From assembly GCA_021741155.1 (NCBI GenBank), contig JAIOYP010000041.1, positions 1 to 36,384 on the forward strand: a stretch of DNA of 36,384 bases, read 5' to 3'. Position numbers and translations under genes: made by a program. The stretch comes from Flavobacteriales bacterium (GTDB lineage: Bacteria > Bacteroidota > Bacteroidia > UBA10329). Position 1 is the first letter of the stretch; each line of letters opens with the position of its first letter. The notes under the pieces were generated by a model that saw nothing but the letters and a program-made list of their open reading frames with translations, did no database searches and was not told the DNA's origin. Shown in pieces: positions 7,415-16,755 of this stretch.

Positions 7415-8883
7415 GACAATTTCACATAAGGTAATAAGCCATGAAGTCCGCCCTCGCGACCATACCCACTTTCCTTGTATCCACCGAAAGGAGATGTTGG
7501 GTCGAATTTGTTGTAGGTGTTTGCCCAAATAACTCCTGCTCTCAATTTGGAGGTCAGGTTGAAAATCTTGGAACCTTTGTCGGTCCAAACACCAGCTGAA
7601 AGTCCGAAAGGAGTGTTATTCGCTTTGTCAATTACTTCATCAATTGTTCGGAAGGTTTGGATAGTTAAAACGGGCCCGAAAATCTCTTCCTGTACAATTC
7701 TGTGACTTTGCGAAGCCTCTAAGAACAAGGTGGGTTTGCACCAGTTTCCTTTTTTCGGAAGGGTACAATTTGGTTGGTAGATCTCTGCGCCTTCTTCCAC
7801 ACCGATCTTCAAATATTTGTTGATAGTGTTGAGTTGCTCTTTCGAGTTGATGGCACCCACATCCGTGTTCTTGTCCATCGGGTCACCAACAATCAATGTG
7901 CTCAATCGGTCTTTCAATTTCTTGATAACGATGTCTTTCACATTTTCCTGAACGAAAAGGCGTGAACCAGCACAACAAACGTGACCCTGATTGAAGAAAA
8001 TGCCGTTGATAATTCCTTCAACCGCCTGATCGATGGGTGCGTCATCAAAAATGATGTTAGCCGCTTTTCCACCCAATTCCAGCGTGGCGGTCTTATTCGT
8101 GCCAGCAATTGCTTTCTGAATGATTTTCCCAACTCCTGTTGAACCCGTAAAAGCCACTTTGTCCACATCCGGATGATTAACGATGGCCGCACCCGTTGCT
8201 CCTGCCCCTGTCACGATATTGACTACGCCAGCAGGCAATCCACTATCGTGGATGAGTTCTGCCAATTTCATGGCTGTAAGCGGAGTGGTCTCGGCTGGTT
8301 TCAGCACAACTGTGTTTCCGCAGGCCAGTGCTGGAGCGATCTTCCAAGCGGCCATCAACAATGGGAAATTCCAAGGTATAATCTGTCCTGCAACACCAAC
8401 GGGCTTCGCTGTTTTCCCAGGAAATGCATATTCCAATTTATCAGCCCATCCTGCATAATAAAAGAAGTGATTAGCCGCAATTGGAACATCCACATCGCGG
8501 CTTTCGCGAATTGGTTTTCCACCATCGATGCTTTCTAAAACCGCAAACTCTCGTGCTCGTTCTTGTATCAATCGCGCAATGCGATAGATGTATTTGGCTC
8601 GTTCTTTCGGAGGCATTATGCTCCAAACTTCGTTGTATGCTTTTCGTGCAGCCTTTACCGCCTTGTCTACATCTTTATCGGACGCTTCCGCGAAATAGGC
8701 AATGTGTTTTTCCGAGCTCGGGCTTACAGAAGCGAACTTCTTCCCACCCTCTGCTTTCACGAATTTGCCATCAATGAATAACCCGTACTCCTCCTTGATG
8801 GAAGCATGGTCTGCGCTTTCAGGTGCAGCTGAATAGTCCCATTTAGAACCGAAATCGAGTTTAGTTTCTGTCTTTTTTGCCAT
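7411..8883 (-). CDS. NAD(P)-dependent aldehyde dehydrogenase, complete
   Basis: This 490-residue protein is a full-length ALDH. It has the Asn-bearing IPWNFPLL near residue 169, the cofactor lysine in VVLKPAE near 195, FTGSTGVG at 245-252, the general base Glu269 in LELGGK, and the nucleophile Cys303 in QGHVCCAGSR. The EIFGPVL and SPFGGYKESGYGREGG motifs near the C terminus are present. With deoC two genes upstream, a plausible role is oxidation of acetaldehyde from deoxyribose-5-phosphate cleavage (inference). The final residues (LPYVKLS) run into the cassette repeat. The first 23 bp overlap the preceding secreted-protein gene, implying translational coupling. Confidence 0.95.
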   Translation of the reverse strand: MAKKTETKLDFGSKWDYSAAPESADHASIKEEYGLFIDGKFVKAEGGKKFASVSPSSEKHIAYFAEASDKDVDKAVKAARKAYNEVWSIMPPKERAKYIYRIARLIQERAREFAVLESIDGGKPIRESRDVDVPIAANHFFYYAGWADKLEYAFPGKTAKPVGVAGQIIPWNFPLLMAAWKIAPALACGNTVVLKPAETTPLTAMKLAELIHDSGLPAGVVNIVTGAGATGAAIVNHPDVDKVAFTGSTGVGKIIQKAIAGTNKTATLELGGKAANIIFDDAPIDQAVEGIINGIFFNQGHVCCAGSRLFVQENVKDIVIKKLKDRLSTLIVGDPMDKNTDVGAINSKEQLNTINKYLKIGVEEGAEIYQPNCTLPKKGNWCKPTLFLEASQSHRIVQEEIFGPVLTIQTFRTIDEVIDKANNTPFGLSAGVWTDKGSKIFNLTSKLRAGVIWANTYNKFDPTSPFGGYKESGYGREGGLHGLLPYVKLS

Positions 8884-9490
8884 TGTCTCCTTTTTGAAGC
8901 TCTTTTTTAAAACTTAGGGCAAACCCCTTAACCAAACCAATCGCTGGAACCCAGTAGTCTTTGAAATTTCCATAACTATTTCTGTCCCTGAATTCGTTGT
9001 GCAGCAGTAAAAGAATGTTTTTGGTTTTGACATCAAAAAAGACCCCGTAGCCAGAAACGCTTTTTCTTTCCTTGCTTAAGTATTCAAATATTACCACGTA
9101 TCCAATACCAGAATTTTCTTTGATGTCGTAATTGTATATAAGTTTCTGAATCGAATCCTTCTTAATTGTGCCTTCTGATTTAAACGCAGGATAGTAGATA
9201 TCTTGGGTCGCCACGTTCCGGTTTATTGGATAAGTAGCATTTACGGAAGCAATAACGTCATCAAGTTCGAACCACTTTTTTAGTTTGGTCTCAGAGGAAG
9301 CAGCATAAACCTCAGCTAATAGTTCGTGCATATATCTTGCTAAATCTTGACCACCTCGCTTAGGGTCGGTAATCTTTGATTGGGAAATATCGCAACCGTA
9401 AAAAATAATCTTCAACTGATTAGCACCTTGGGCTAAAGCAATCTCATTGAGGAGAATAACAGACAGGGCGACAACGAAAAGTCTTTTCAT
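8861..9490 (-). CDS. Secreted protein of unknown function in the deoC unit
   Basis: I do not recognise this family. The chosen start (Met at 9490) yields a clear signal peptide, MKRLFVVALSVILLNEIALA followed by Q, and a mature protein of about 190 residues. An in-frame upstream Met at 9535 would put 15 hydrophilic residues ahead of the signal and overlap deoC, so it is disfavoured. The mature part holds FYGCDISQSKI, a polar helix-rich middle, and GIGYVVIFEYLSKERK and GYGVFFDVKTKNILLLLHNE strands, ending in a lysine-rich tail. It starts 4 bp after deoC and overlaps the ALDH start by 23 bp, so it is cotranscribed with sugar-catabolic enzymes although predicted to leave the cytoplasm. No catalytic motif is evident. 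Confidence 0.7.
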   Translation of the reverse strand: MKRLFVVALSVILLNEIALAQGANQLKIIFYGCDISQSKITDPKRGGQDLARYMHELLAEVYAASSETKLKKWFELDDVIASVNATYPINRNVATQDIYYPAFKSEGTIKKDSIQKLIYNYDIKENSGIGYVVIFEYLSKERKSVSGYGVFFDVKTKNILLLLHNEFRDRNSYGNFKDYWVPAIGLVKGFALSFKKELQKGDNGKKDRN

Positions 9491-9494
9491 GTCA

Positions 9495-10397
9495 TCAGTC
9501 TTTACTGAAATAATCCAATCCTTGATATCGTCCATCAGCCTGTCGGGCCAGCTGCATCAGCACATCATTGGCTAAGCTGCTAGCCCCAAAACGGAACCAT
9601 TCATTGCTGAGCCATGCATCGCCCAAGGTCTCTTTCACCATCACCAAATTATGTAGTGCCAACTTGCTTTTGCTGATGCCACCTGCCGGTTTCATTCCCA
9701 CCATCTTGCCTGTTTCGTAGTAGAAATCGCGAATGGCCTCTAGCATCACCAAAGTCACAGGCATCGTGGCCGCTGGACTGATCTTTCCAGTGGACGTTTT
9801 GATAAAATCCGCCCCGGCCAACATGGCGATATCACTGGCGTGACGCACATTATCCAATGTCGAAAGTTCGCCTGTTTCCAAAATCACCTTCAATCGTGCT
9901 TTTCCGCAGGCTTCTTTGATGGCAGCGATCTCATCAAACACAAAACTGTAATTACCAGAAAGGAACTCGCCTCTAGAAATAACCATATCAACTTCATCCG
10001 CCCCAGCATCAACAGCAATTTTTGTATCAGCTAATTTTATTGCTCGTGATGAATTTCCCGAAGGAAAAGCAGTTGCAACAGAAGCCACTTTGATGCCTGT
10101 TCCTTTCAGTGCATCAACGGCTGTTGCCACGTGAGTTGGATAAACGCAGACGGCCGCAACGGTTGGAAGACCAGGCAGCGCATCGTGCAAATGAGCGGCT
10201 TTGTAGCACATCTGTCGCACTTTTCCCACCGTATCCTTTCCTTCCAAAGTAGTGAGGTCAATCATGCTCAAGACCATTTTCATGCCTTGGTTTTTCGCCT
10301 CATTCTTGATGCTTCTGGTTTGAAATCGCGCCACGCGCTCCTCAACTCCCACCTGATCGATAGGTCGTTTCAGAGTAATAAGTTCACTATTGGTCAT
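9495..10397 (-). CDS. deoC: Deoxyribose-phosphate aldolase
   Basis: This 300-residue protein cleaves 2-deoxyribose-5-phosphate to glyceraldehyde-3-phosphate and acetaldehyde. It carries the class I aldolase signatures: MIDLTTLEG near the start of the barrel, GADEVDMVISRG, VILETGEL, and DFIKTSTGK with the Schiff-base lysine at residue 200. MVGMKPAGGISK follows with a second conserved lysine. The roughly 40 residues before the barrel are typical of the longer DeoC subgroup. It is the first gene of the minus-strand unit and has a candidate promoter in the divergent spacer shared with cysC. The pairing with ALDH fits disposal of acetaldehyde during deoxynucleoside breakdown. Confidence 0.94.
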   Translation of the reverse strand: MTNSELITLKRPIDQVGVEERVARFQTRSIKNEAKNQGMKMVLSMIDLTTLEGKDTVGKVRQMCYKAAHLHDALPGLPTVAAVCVYPTHVATAVDALKGTGIKVASVATAFPSGNSSRAIKLADTKIAVDAGADEVDMVISRGEFLSGNYSFVFDEIAAIKEACGKARLKVILETGELSTLDNVRHASDIAMLAGADFIKTSTGKISPAATMPVTLVMLEAIRDFYYETGKMVGMKPAGGISKSKLALHNLVMVKETLGDAWLSNEWFRFGASSLANDVLMQLARQADGRYQGLDYFSKD

Positions 10398-10415
10398 TTC
10401 TGAACGTTGAGGCGG

Positions 10416-10423
10416 CTAAGGTA
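10416..10423 (-). promoter_or_regulatory. Candidate Bacteroidota -7 box for deoC
   Basis: On the minus strand the spacer holds TACCTTAG, seven of eight matches to TAnnTTTG, placed 18 bp before the deoC start. No convincing -33 TTG lies at the usual distance, so this is a weak call. Confidence 0.35.
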
Positions 10424-10481
10424 AACATTCGTCATGTGCAGGTGACGTGGGTGTTCATTAGCTTTAAAAGCAGCAATTGTC

Positions 10482-10489
10482 TACCTTCG
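10482..10489 (+). promoter_or_regulatory. Candidate Bacteroidota -7 box for cysCDN
   Basis: TACCTTCG, seven of eight matches to TAnnTTTG, followed by GCGCGCCC, lies 10 bp before the cysC start. A transcript from it would have a very short leader. The same TACCTTCGCG core occurs before aspS, which supports its reality. The -33 element is not clear. Confidence 0.4.
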
Positions 10490-10499
10490 CGCGCCCAAA

Positions 10500-11102
10500 A
10501 TGAGCGCACTACCAGAGAATATTCATACCACATTTGATCGTATCCTGCAACGGAGTGACAAGGAGGCTTTGCTCAATCAGCATGGAATAGTGATATGGAT
10601 GACGGGTCTATCGGGTTCGGGAAAAACCACGATTGCAGTGGCATTGGAAAAACTGCTTGCCGAAAAAGGTGTGTTGACTCAGGTGCTTGATGGAGATAAC
10701 ATCCGTTCAGGAATCAACAACAATTTGAGTTTTTCGGAGGCTGATAGAAAGGAAAACATTCGAAGAATTGCCGAGGTGTCGAAGCTGTTTGTCGAATGTG
10801 GAGTCGTAACTCTTAATTGCTTTGTGAGCCCAACGAAGGACATCCGTCAGCAGGCCAAGGATGTTTTAGGAGATGATATGGTGGAGGTGTTTGTAAACAC
10901 GCCTTTTGAAGAATGCGAAAAGCGAGATGTGAAAGGCCTCTATGCAAAAGCTAGGGCCGGTGAGATTAAGAATTTTACGGGATTGGATGCGCCATTTGAA
11001 GCGCCCGAAAACCCGTTTTTAAATATTGAAACAGTTGGGCGGTCGGTTGAAAGCTGTGCCCAAGAAATCTTTAATGCGGTTATGCCGCTCATCAAACAAT
11101 AG
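10500..11102 (+). CDS. cysC: Adenylylsulfate (APS) kinase
   Basis: This 200-residue enzyme phosphorylates APS to PAPS, the universal sulfuryl donor. It shows the P-loop GLSGSGKTT at residues 36-44, the LDGDNIRSGIN substrate segment, the ENIRRIAEV helix, the FVSPTKDIR segment with the conserved Ser, and the GLYAKARAGEIKNFTG lid region ending in YEAP-like FEAPENP. It stands alone, not fused to CysN. cysD begins 3 bp after its stop. Since no PAPS reductase or sulfite reductase gene is seen nearby and two sulfotransferases lie in the same gene run, sulfation rather than assimilation is the likely purpose (inference). Confidence 0.96.
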   Translation: MSALPENIHTTFDRILQRSDKEALLNQHGIVIWMTGLSGSGKTTIAVALEKLLAEKGVLTQVLDGDNIRSGINNNLSFSEADRKENIRRIAEVSKLFVECGVVTLNCFVSPTKDIRQQAKDVLGDDMVEVFVNTPFEECEKRDVKGLYAKARAGEIKNFTGLDAPFEAPENPFLNIETVGRSVESCAQEIFNAVMPLIKQ

Positions 11103-11105
11103 TTC

Positions 11106-12011
11106 ATGGAATCATACAAACTGACACACTTAAGAGAGTTGGAGGCCGAATCGATGTACGTGCTTCGAGAAGTTGCGGCACAATTCGAAAATCCCGTCCT
11201 TCTTTTCTCTGGTGGAAAAGACTCGATCGTGGTAACTCATTTGGCACGAAAGGCTTTCTGGCCTGCCAAAATTCCGTTCCCATTGATGCACATCGACACG
11301 GGTCACAATTTTGAAGAAACCATCCAATTCAGAGACGAAATGGTTGAAAAGATTGGAGCTCGATTGATTGTGGCATCGGTACAGGAAAGTATTGACAGCG
11401 GTCGTGTGGTTGAAGAAACAGGCGTAAACGCTAGCAGAAATGCTTTGCAGATAACCCCTTTGTTGGATGCCATTGAAAAGCACAAGTTCGATTGCGCCAT
11501 GGGTGGAGCCCGAAGAGACGAAGAAAAGGCCCGCGCCAAGGAACGTTTCTTTTCGCACAGAGATGATTTCGGCCAGTGGGACCCAAAAAATCAGCGGCCA
11601 GAGCTTTGGAACATCTTCAACGGGAAAAAGAACATGGGAGAACATTTCCGCGTGTTTCCAATATCAAATTGGACCGAAATGGACGTTTGGCAATACATCC
11701 TATTGGAAGACATCGCCATCCCAAACCTGTATTTCACTCACATGAGAAAGTGTTTTGAGCGCGATGGAATGCTGCTGGCCTATGCCGATTTTATGCAATT
11801 GAAGGAGAGCGAGCAGGTGAAGGAAATGCAAGTTCGATTCAGAACAATTGGTGACCTTACCTGCACTGGAGCAACACTTTCTAGCGCTTCAACATTAGAA
11901 GATATTATTGATGAAGTAGCATCTACTAGGGTTACAGAGCGTGGAGGTCGATCTGACGACAAGCGTTCTGAAGCAGCAATGGAAGACAGAAAGAAGCAAG
12001 GATATTTTTGA
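11106..12011 (+). CDS. cysD: Sulfate adenylyltransferase subunit 2
   Basis: This 301-residue catalytic subunit of ATP sulfurylase makes APS from sulfate and ATP. It has the PP-loop SGGKDS at residues 35-40, MHIDTGHNFEE, the MGGARRDEEKARAKER segment, FPISNWTEMDVWQYI, and the C-terminal GGRSDDKRSEAAMEDRKKQGYF end that is almost invariant in CysD. Length matches the family. It lies between cysC and cysN with spacers of 3 and 7 bp, consistent with an operon and heterodimer formation with CysN. Confidence 0.97.
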   Translation: MESYKLTHLRELEAESMYVLREVAAQFENPVLLFSGGKDSIVVTHLARKAFWPAKIPFPLMHIDTGHNFEETIQFRDEMVEKIGARLIVASVQESIDSGRVVEETGVNASRNALQITPLLDAIEKHKFDCAMGGARRDEEKARAKERFFSHRDDFGQWDPKNQRPELWNIFNGKKNMGEHFRVFPISNWTEMDVWQYILLEDIAIPNLYFTHMRKCFERDGMLLAYADFMQLKESEQVKEMQVRFRTIGDLTCTGATLSSASTLEDIIDEVASTRVTERGGRSDDKRSEAAMEDRKKQGYF

Positions 12012-12018
12012 TTTAGAA

Positions 12019-13314
12019 ATGATGACTGAAGACGGAACAACAGAGAAATACGACAGCGCAGGTTACCTTGATATGGAGCTTTTGCGATTCACCACCGCAG
12101 GAAGCGTGGATGATGGAAAAAGCACCTTGATTGGCCGATTGCTTTACGATAGCAAATCGATTTTCGAAGATCAGATGGAGGCCATTCAGGCCGTAAGCGA
12201 CCGTAAAGGTGAAGAGCACGTAAATCTGGCTCTTTTAACTGACGGACTACGAGCGGAGCGCGAACAAGGAATCACCATCGATGTGGCCTACCGCTACTTT
12301 GCCACTCCAAAACGAAAATTCATTATAGCCGATACTCCAGGGCACATTCAGTATACACGGAATATGGTTACTGGCGCTTCAACCGCCAATTTGGCCATCA
12401 TTTTGGTTGATGCCAGACATGGAGTGATTGAGCAAACCAAGCGTCACGCTTATATCGCATCATTGCTTCAGATTCCACACGTAGTTGTATGTGTGAATAA
12501 GATGGATTTGGAAGGATTCAGCGAAAAAGCCTTTCAAAAAGTTCACAAGGATTTCGAAGACTTTTCTGCCAAACTCGACATTAAAGACGTGAGATTTGTG
12601 CCAATCAGCGCATTACTTGGCGACAACGTGGTTGATCGCTCCAAGAACATGGATTGGTATCAAGGCCCAACCTTGATGCACATTTTGGAGAATGTACACA
12701 TTGGAAGTGACCAGAATCATATCGATTCTCGTTTTCCGGTTCAATATGTTGTTCGACCAATGACGACCGAATACCATGACTACCGAGGTTATGCTGGTCG
12801 AGTAGCAGGTGGAATTTTCCGTGCTGGGGACAGTGTTTCTGTTCTTCCTTCAGGGTTTACATCCAAAATCAAATCAATCGACTCCATGAATGGTCCGGTT
12901 GAAAGGGCTTTTCCTCCAATGAGTGTTACCGTGACTTTGGAAGATGACATTGACATCAGTCGAGGAGATATGATTGTTAAAGTGAACAATCAACCAGAAC
13001 AGAAGCAGGAATTTGATGTGATGATTTGTTGGATGGGCGACCGTCCGCTACAGGTTGGCGGAAAATATGCTCTTAAACACACTTCTCGCGATGCACGCTG
13101 CATCCTAAAAGAAGTGAAGTACAAGATGAACATCAATACGATGCAAAAGCTTGAGGACGATAAGAACGTTGGTCTGAATGATATCGCAAGAGTAACGATT
13201 CGTACCACAGTACCAATGTTCATTGACGGATACAGAAAGAACAGGAATACTGGCTCACTTATCTTGATAGACGAAGCAACGAACAACACCGTAGGTGCTG
13301 GTATGATTGTGTAA
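12019..13314 (+). CDS. cysN: Sulfate adenylyltransferase subunit 1 (GTPase)
   Basis: This is the EF-Tu-like GTPase subunit that drives APS formation with CysD. Taking the Met at 12019 gives 431 residues beginning MMTEDGTTEK; ATG at 12022 is equally possible. A longer frame starting at 11941 lies inside cysD and adds non-family residues. GTPase motifs are G1 GSVDDGKST at residues 28-36, DTPGH, and NKMD, followed by EF-Tu-like domains 2 and 3. No APS-kinase domain is fused at the C terminus, agreeing with the separate cysC. The stop is 14 bp before hldE, so sulfate activation and polysaccharide genes may share a transcript. Confidence 0.95.
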   Translation: MMTEDGTTEKYDSAGYLDMELLRFTTAGSVDDGKSTLIGRLLYDSKSIFEDQMEAIQAVSDRKGEEHVNLALLTDGLRAEREQGITIDVAYRYFATPKRKFIIADTPGHIQYTRNMVTGASTANLAIILVDARHGVIEQTKRHAYIASLLQIPHVVVCVNKMDLEGFSEKAFQKVHKDFEDFSAKLDIKDVRFVPISALLGDNVVDRSKNMDWYQGPTLMHILENVHIGSDQNHIDSRFPVQYVVRPMTTEYHDYRGYAGRVAGGIFRAGDSVSVLPSGFTSKIKSIDSMNGPVERAFPPMSVTVTLEDDIDISRGDMIVKVNNQPEQKQEFDVMICWMGDRPLQVGGKYALKHTSRDARCILKEVKYKMNINTMQKLEDDKNVGLNDIARVTIRTTVPMFIDGYRKNRNTGSLILIDEATNNTVGAGMIV

Positions 13315-13328
13315 TCAGATTCTAAATT

Positions 13329-14705
13329 ATGGCAACCCCACCACGCATATTGGTAATTGGCGATATAATGCTCGACCAATATGTGTCCGGAAAGGTAACC
13401 CGCATCAGTCCCGAAGCACCTGTTCCAATTGTTAAGGTTGATAAAGAATGGTCTACACTTGGTGGTGCTGGAAATGTGGCTGCTAATGTTTCAGCCTTAG
13501 GAGGTCAAGCCGTACTGTTTGGGTTAGTTGGTAATGACGTTTCTGGGGAATTAGTACTTGACGCATGTGACAAGGCTGGAATTGAAACCGCAGTTTTCCG
13601 AAGTAATCAACCAACAATTGTCAAAACAAGGGTGGTTTCTGGTCAGCAAATTGTGCGCTTTGACCGAGAAGAAGCATTATTCTGGACCGCTAGACAGATA
13701 GCTCAACTTAAAACAAACCTTATTGAACAGGTTCAAAAGTCTAATCTGATACTCTTATCGGATTATGCCAAAGGAACGCTTTCAGATGAGGTGTTAAAGT
13801 TGATTTTTGAGTTGTCGCGTCAATATCAAAAACCCGTTTTCGTTGACCCAAAACGTTCTAATTGGGAGTGCTATAGAGGAGCATTTCTGATAACCCCTAA
13901 TCTTGCCGAGTTAGAACTGACCGAGTTAGGAAAAGGTATTAAAAACGAAGACAACGCGGTGGTTTCAGTCTGCAATTCTTTACGGTCTCAATTTGGTGTT
14001 GCAAATATTGTAGCCACCAGATCTAGTTACGGAATGACCTTAGTATCAGAAAATGGGATATTGAATATTCCAACTCGCGCACTGGAGGTATATGATGTCA
14101 GTGGTGCGGGCGATACTGTATTGGCCGCGTTAGGAGTGAGTTTCGCAGAAGGAAAAACATTGGCAGAGAGTGCTTTCGCGGCCAACGCTGCGGCTGGTAT
14201 TGTAGTTGGCAAATTGGGAACAGCCTTAGTGCATCGTTCAGAATTAGAAACATTCATTAAGAGCGGTTCCAAACTCGTTTCGATAAGAGAGGTTAGTCGT
14301 TTACGGGCACAGAATGAAACTCGAAAAGTTGTGTTCACAAACGGCTGTTTTGATGTTTTACACCAAGGTCATAGAATGCTGTTGAAAGAAGCTAAAGCGT
14401 TAGGCGACCTTCTTGTGGTAGGACTTAACTCAGATGATTCAATTAAGCGACTAAAAGGAGCTCAACGACCAATAAATTCGGTTAACCAACGAATTGAAGC
14501 TTTGGCAGCTTTGCCTTCAGTAGATACGATAATTGTGTTTGAAGATGACACTCCTCACCAACTTCTAGAGGAACTCAGACCAAACATTCTTGTAAAAGGG
14601 GGAGATTACAACCCAAATGAGATTGTTGGGAGAGAATTTGCAGAGCAAATTGTGGTTATTCCACTAGTAGAAGGCATCTCCACAACCAATTTACTCGAGC
14701 AATGA
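13329..14705 (+). CDS. hldE: Bifunctional heptose-7-phosphate kinase / heptose-1-phosphate nucleotidyltransferase
   Basis: This 458-residue protein has two domains. The N-terminal ribokinase/PfkB half starts with [21 protein letters not shown] and carries the catalytic GAGDT at residues 259-263 (Asp262 as base). The C-terminal nucleotidyltransferase half begins near residue 337 with [12 protein letters not shown] and ends in an LVKGGDY segment. The family makes ADP-heptose, a lipopolysaccharide or polysaccharide sugar donor. Length and both active sites agree with full HldE. Its stop overlaps the fcl start by 4 bp (ATGA). GmhA and GmhB, needed for a complete heptose pathway, are not in the window. 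Confidence 0.92.
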   Translation: MATPPRILVIGDIMLDQYVSGKVTRISPEAPVPIVKVDKEWSTLGGAGNVAANVSALGGQAVLFGLVGNDVSGELVLDACDKAGIETAVFRSNQPTIVKTRVVSGQQIVRFDREEALFWTARQIAQLKTNLIEQVQKSNLILLSDYAKGTLSDEVLKLIFELSRQYQKPVFVDPKRSNWECYRGAFLITPNLAELELTELGKGIKNEDNAVVSVCNSLRSQFGVANIVATRSSYGMTLVSENGILNIPTRALEVYDVSGAGDTVLAALGVSFAEGKTLAESAFAANAAAGIVVGKLGTALVHRSELETFIKSGSKLVSIREVSRLRAQNETRKVVFTNGCFDVLHQGHRMLLKEAKALGDLLVVGLNSDDSIKRLKGAQRPINSVNQRIEALAALPSVDTIIVFEDDTPHQLLEELRPNILVKGGDYNPNEIVGREFAEQIVVIPLVEGISTTNLLEQ

Positions 14706-15646
14706 TGCAATCCGACTCGCGCATTTACGTGGCGGGCCATAACGGGATGGTTGGTGCTTCAATTTGTCGGCTGCTTCAAAAAATTGGATTTTCAAATGTT
14801 ATCACAAGGAGCTCAGTCGAACTTGATCTTCGGAATCAATCGGCTGTCAACGAATTTTTTGAAACCGAAAAACCCGAATTTGTTTTTTTGGCAGCGGCAA
14901 AAGTTGGTGGCATTTACGCCAACAATACTTATCCAGCCGAATTCATCTACGATAACTTGATGATTGAGGCAAATGTGATTCATGCGGCATATTTGAATCA
15001 AGTTCAGAAATTACTCTTTTTAGGCTCTTCGTGTATCTATCCTAAAATGGCCAAACAACCCATTCTAGAAGAATATTTGCTCACAGGGCCATTGGAACCT
15101 ACGAATCAACCTTATGCGATTGCAAAGATTGCGGGTTTGGAGCTTTGCAAGAGTTACCGACAACAATACGGATGCAATTTTATTAGCGCCATGCCAACCA
15201 ACCTTTATGGAGTTGGCGACAACTATCATTCGGAAAATTCACACGTGTTGCCAGCCCTAATCCGAAAATTTTGTTTGGCGAAGAAAAATGGTAACGCGGA
15301 GGTTGAACTTTGGGGTTCGGGTACACCAAAAAGAGAGTTCTTGTACGTTGATGACTTGGCTTCTGCCTCTTACTTCCTCATGCAGAATTATAACGATGCC
15401 GAATCCATCAATGTTGGCGTTGGCGAAGATATTTCCATTTCGGATTTAGCTGAGATGATAAAGAAAACCGTAGGGTTTGAAGGTGAAATTCGCTGGAATG
15501 CTAAAATGTCAGACGGAACTCCCAGAAAACTATTGGACGTTAGTAAACTCACATCAATGGGGTGGAGTTCGATGATTGGATTAAAGGAGGGAATTGATTT
15601 GGCTTATGCCGATTTTGAAAAGAAAGCTAATCATGTCAAAGACTAA
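14702..15646 (+). CDS. fcl: GDP-L-fucose synthase
   Basis: This 314-residue short-chain dehydrogenase epimerises and reduces GDP-4-keto-6-deoxymannose to GDP-L-fucose. It shows the NADPH-binding [14 protein letters not shown], the [11 protein letters not shown] segment, FLGSSCIYP, the catalytic YAIAK (Tyr138, Lys142), and [12 protein letters not shown]. The ATG at 14702 overlaps the hldE stop; the adjacent ATG at 14705 is an alternative. It overlaps gmd by 14 bp. Fcl and Gmd act in succession, so this pair supplies fucose for the polymer. ManB/ManC for GDP-mannose supply are not in the window. Confidence 0.96.
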   Translation: MMQSDSRIYVAGHNGMVGASICRLLQKIGFSNVITRSSVELDLRNQSAVNEFFETEKPEFVFLAAAKVGGIYANNTYPAEFIYDNLMIEANVIHAAYLNQVQKLLFLGSSCIYPKMAKQPILEEYLLTGPLEPTNQPYAIAKIAGLELCKSYRQQYGCNFISAMPTNLYGVGDNYHSENSHVLPALIRKFCLAKKNGNAEVELWGSGTPKREFLYVDDLASASYFLMQNYNDAESINVGVGEDISISDLAEMIKKTVGFEGEIRWNAKMSDGTPRKLLDVSKLTSMGWSSMIGLKEGIDLAYADFEKKANHVKD

Positions 15647-16724
15647 CAAAGTTGCATTAATAACGGGTGTAACCGGGCAAGATGGGGCATACCTTTCAGA
15701 ATTGCTTTTGAGTAAGGATTACGAAGTGCACGGAATCAAGCGCAGAAGCTCTCTGTTTAATACCGAAAGAGTCAATCATTTGTATCAAGATCCGCATGAA
15801 AAGGATGTGAGATTCAAATTACACTATGGAGATTTAACCGATTCAAACTGTATCACACGAATCATTCAAGAAGTTCAGCCGGATGAAATTTACAATCTCG
15901 GAGCAATGAGCCATGTGCAAGTGAGTTTTGAGATTCCGGAATATACAGCAGATGCGGATGGAATCGGAGCACTCAGAATCTTAGAAGCCGTCCGGTTATT
16001 AGGACTTGCAGACAAGACACGTATTTACCAGGCATCAAGCTCGGAGCTTTTTGGATTGGCCAAGGAGTTTCCGCAAAATGAGAATACACCTTTCCATCCT
16101 CGATCTCCTTATGGAGTTGCCAAATTGTACGCACATTGGATAACCGTTAATTACCGGGAGGCTCACGGTCTGTTTGCCTGCAATGGCATTCTTTTCAATC
16201 ATGAATCACCCCTTCGGGGCGAAACTTTCGTCACTCGTAAAATCACTCGCGCAGTAGCCAATATCGTTTCAGGAAAGCAGCATGTGCTATACCTAGGAAA
16301 TTTGGAAGCAAAGCGCGATTGGGGCCACGCCAAAGATTTTGTGGAAGCCATGTGGCTGATGCTTCAGCAGGATGAACCTGAGGATTTTGTGATTGCAACA
16401 GGCGTTAGCACCTCTGTTCGGGATTTCACAAGAATGGCTTTTGCGGAGGTTGGAATCGAGTTGGAGTACAGAGGTGTGGGGAAAAACGAAGTGGGGTTTG
16501 TTGCTAAATTGAGTAATTCAAATAGTATGCTGCAAATTGGAAGTGAGGTCGTGAAAATTGACCCTGGCTATTTCCGACCATCGGAAGTGGATTCGTTGGT
16601 TGGTGATGCTTCTAAGGCCAAGACTAAACTTGGCTGGAAACCAAAGATAAGCTTGAAAGAACTCGTGGCAGATATGGTTTGTTTCGATTTTGAACGTATG
16701 GAGGATAACCATAAACAACCATAG
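15633..16724 (+). CDS. gmd: GDP-mannose 4,6-dehydratase
   Basis: This 363-residue extended SDR converts GDP-D-mannose to GDP-4-keto-6-deoxy-D-mannose. Features are [14 protein letters not shown] at the N terminus, [26 protein letters not shown], the QASSSELFG segment, the catalytic YGVAK (Tyr160, Lys164), and [18 protein letters not shown] longer frame from 15594 adds residues that belong to fcl in another frame, so the Met at 15633 ([12 protein letters not shown]) is preferred. The C terminus [19 protein letters not shown] is typical. It is the second member of the GDP-fucose pair. Confidence 0.97.
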   Translation: MSKTNKVALITGVTGQDGAYLSELLLSKDYEVHGIKRRSSLFNTERVNHLYQDPHEKDVRFKLHYGDLTDSNCITRIIQEVQPDEIYNLGAMSHVQVSFEIPEYTADADGIGALRILEAVRLLGLADKTRIYQASSSELFGLAKEFPQNENTPFHPRSPYGVAKLYAHWITVNYREAHGLFACNGILFNHESPLRGETFVTRKITRAVANIVSGKQHVLYLGNLEAKRDWGHAKDFVEAMWLMLQQDEPEDFVIATGVSTSVRDFTRMAFAEVGIELEYRGVGKNEVGFVAKLSNSNSMLQIGSEVVKIDPGYFRPSEVDSLVGDASKAKTKLGWKPKISLKELVADMVCFDFERMEDNHKQP

Positions 16725-16755
16725 TTAGTCAGTAATTGTAGTTTGCGATAACGTG

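Noticed and set aside
7370-7588. Longer N terminus for the GxxExxY protein
   Set aside because: Those residues translate the repeat arm and the antisense-frame end of the ALDH gene, not family sequence.
11941-12018. Longer N terminus for CysN
   Set aside because: It overlaps the end of cysD in another frame, and the extra residues do not resemble CysN; ATG at 12019 fits the family.
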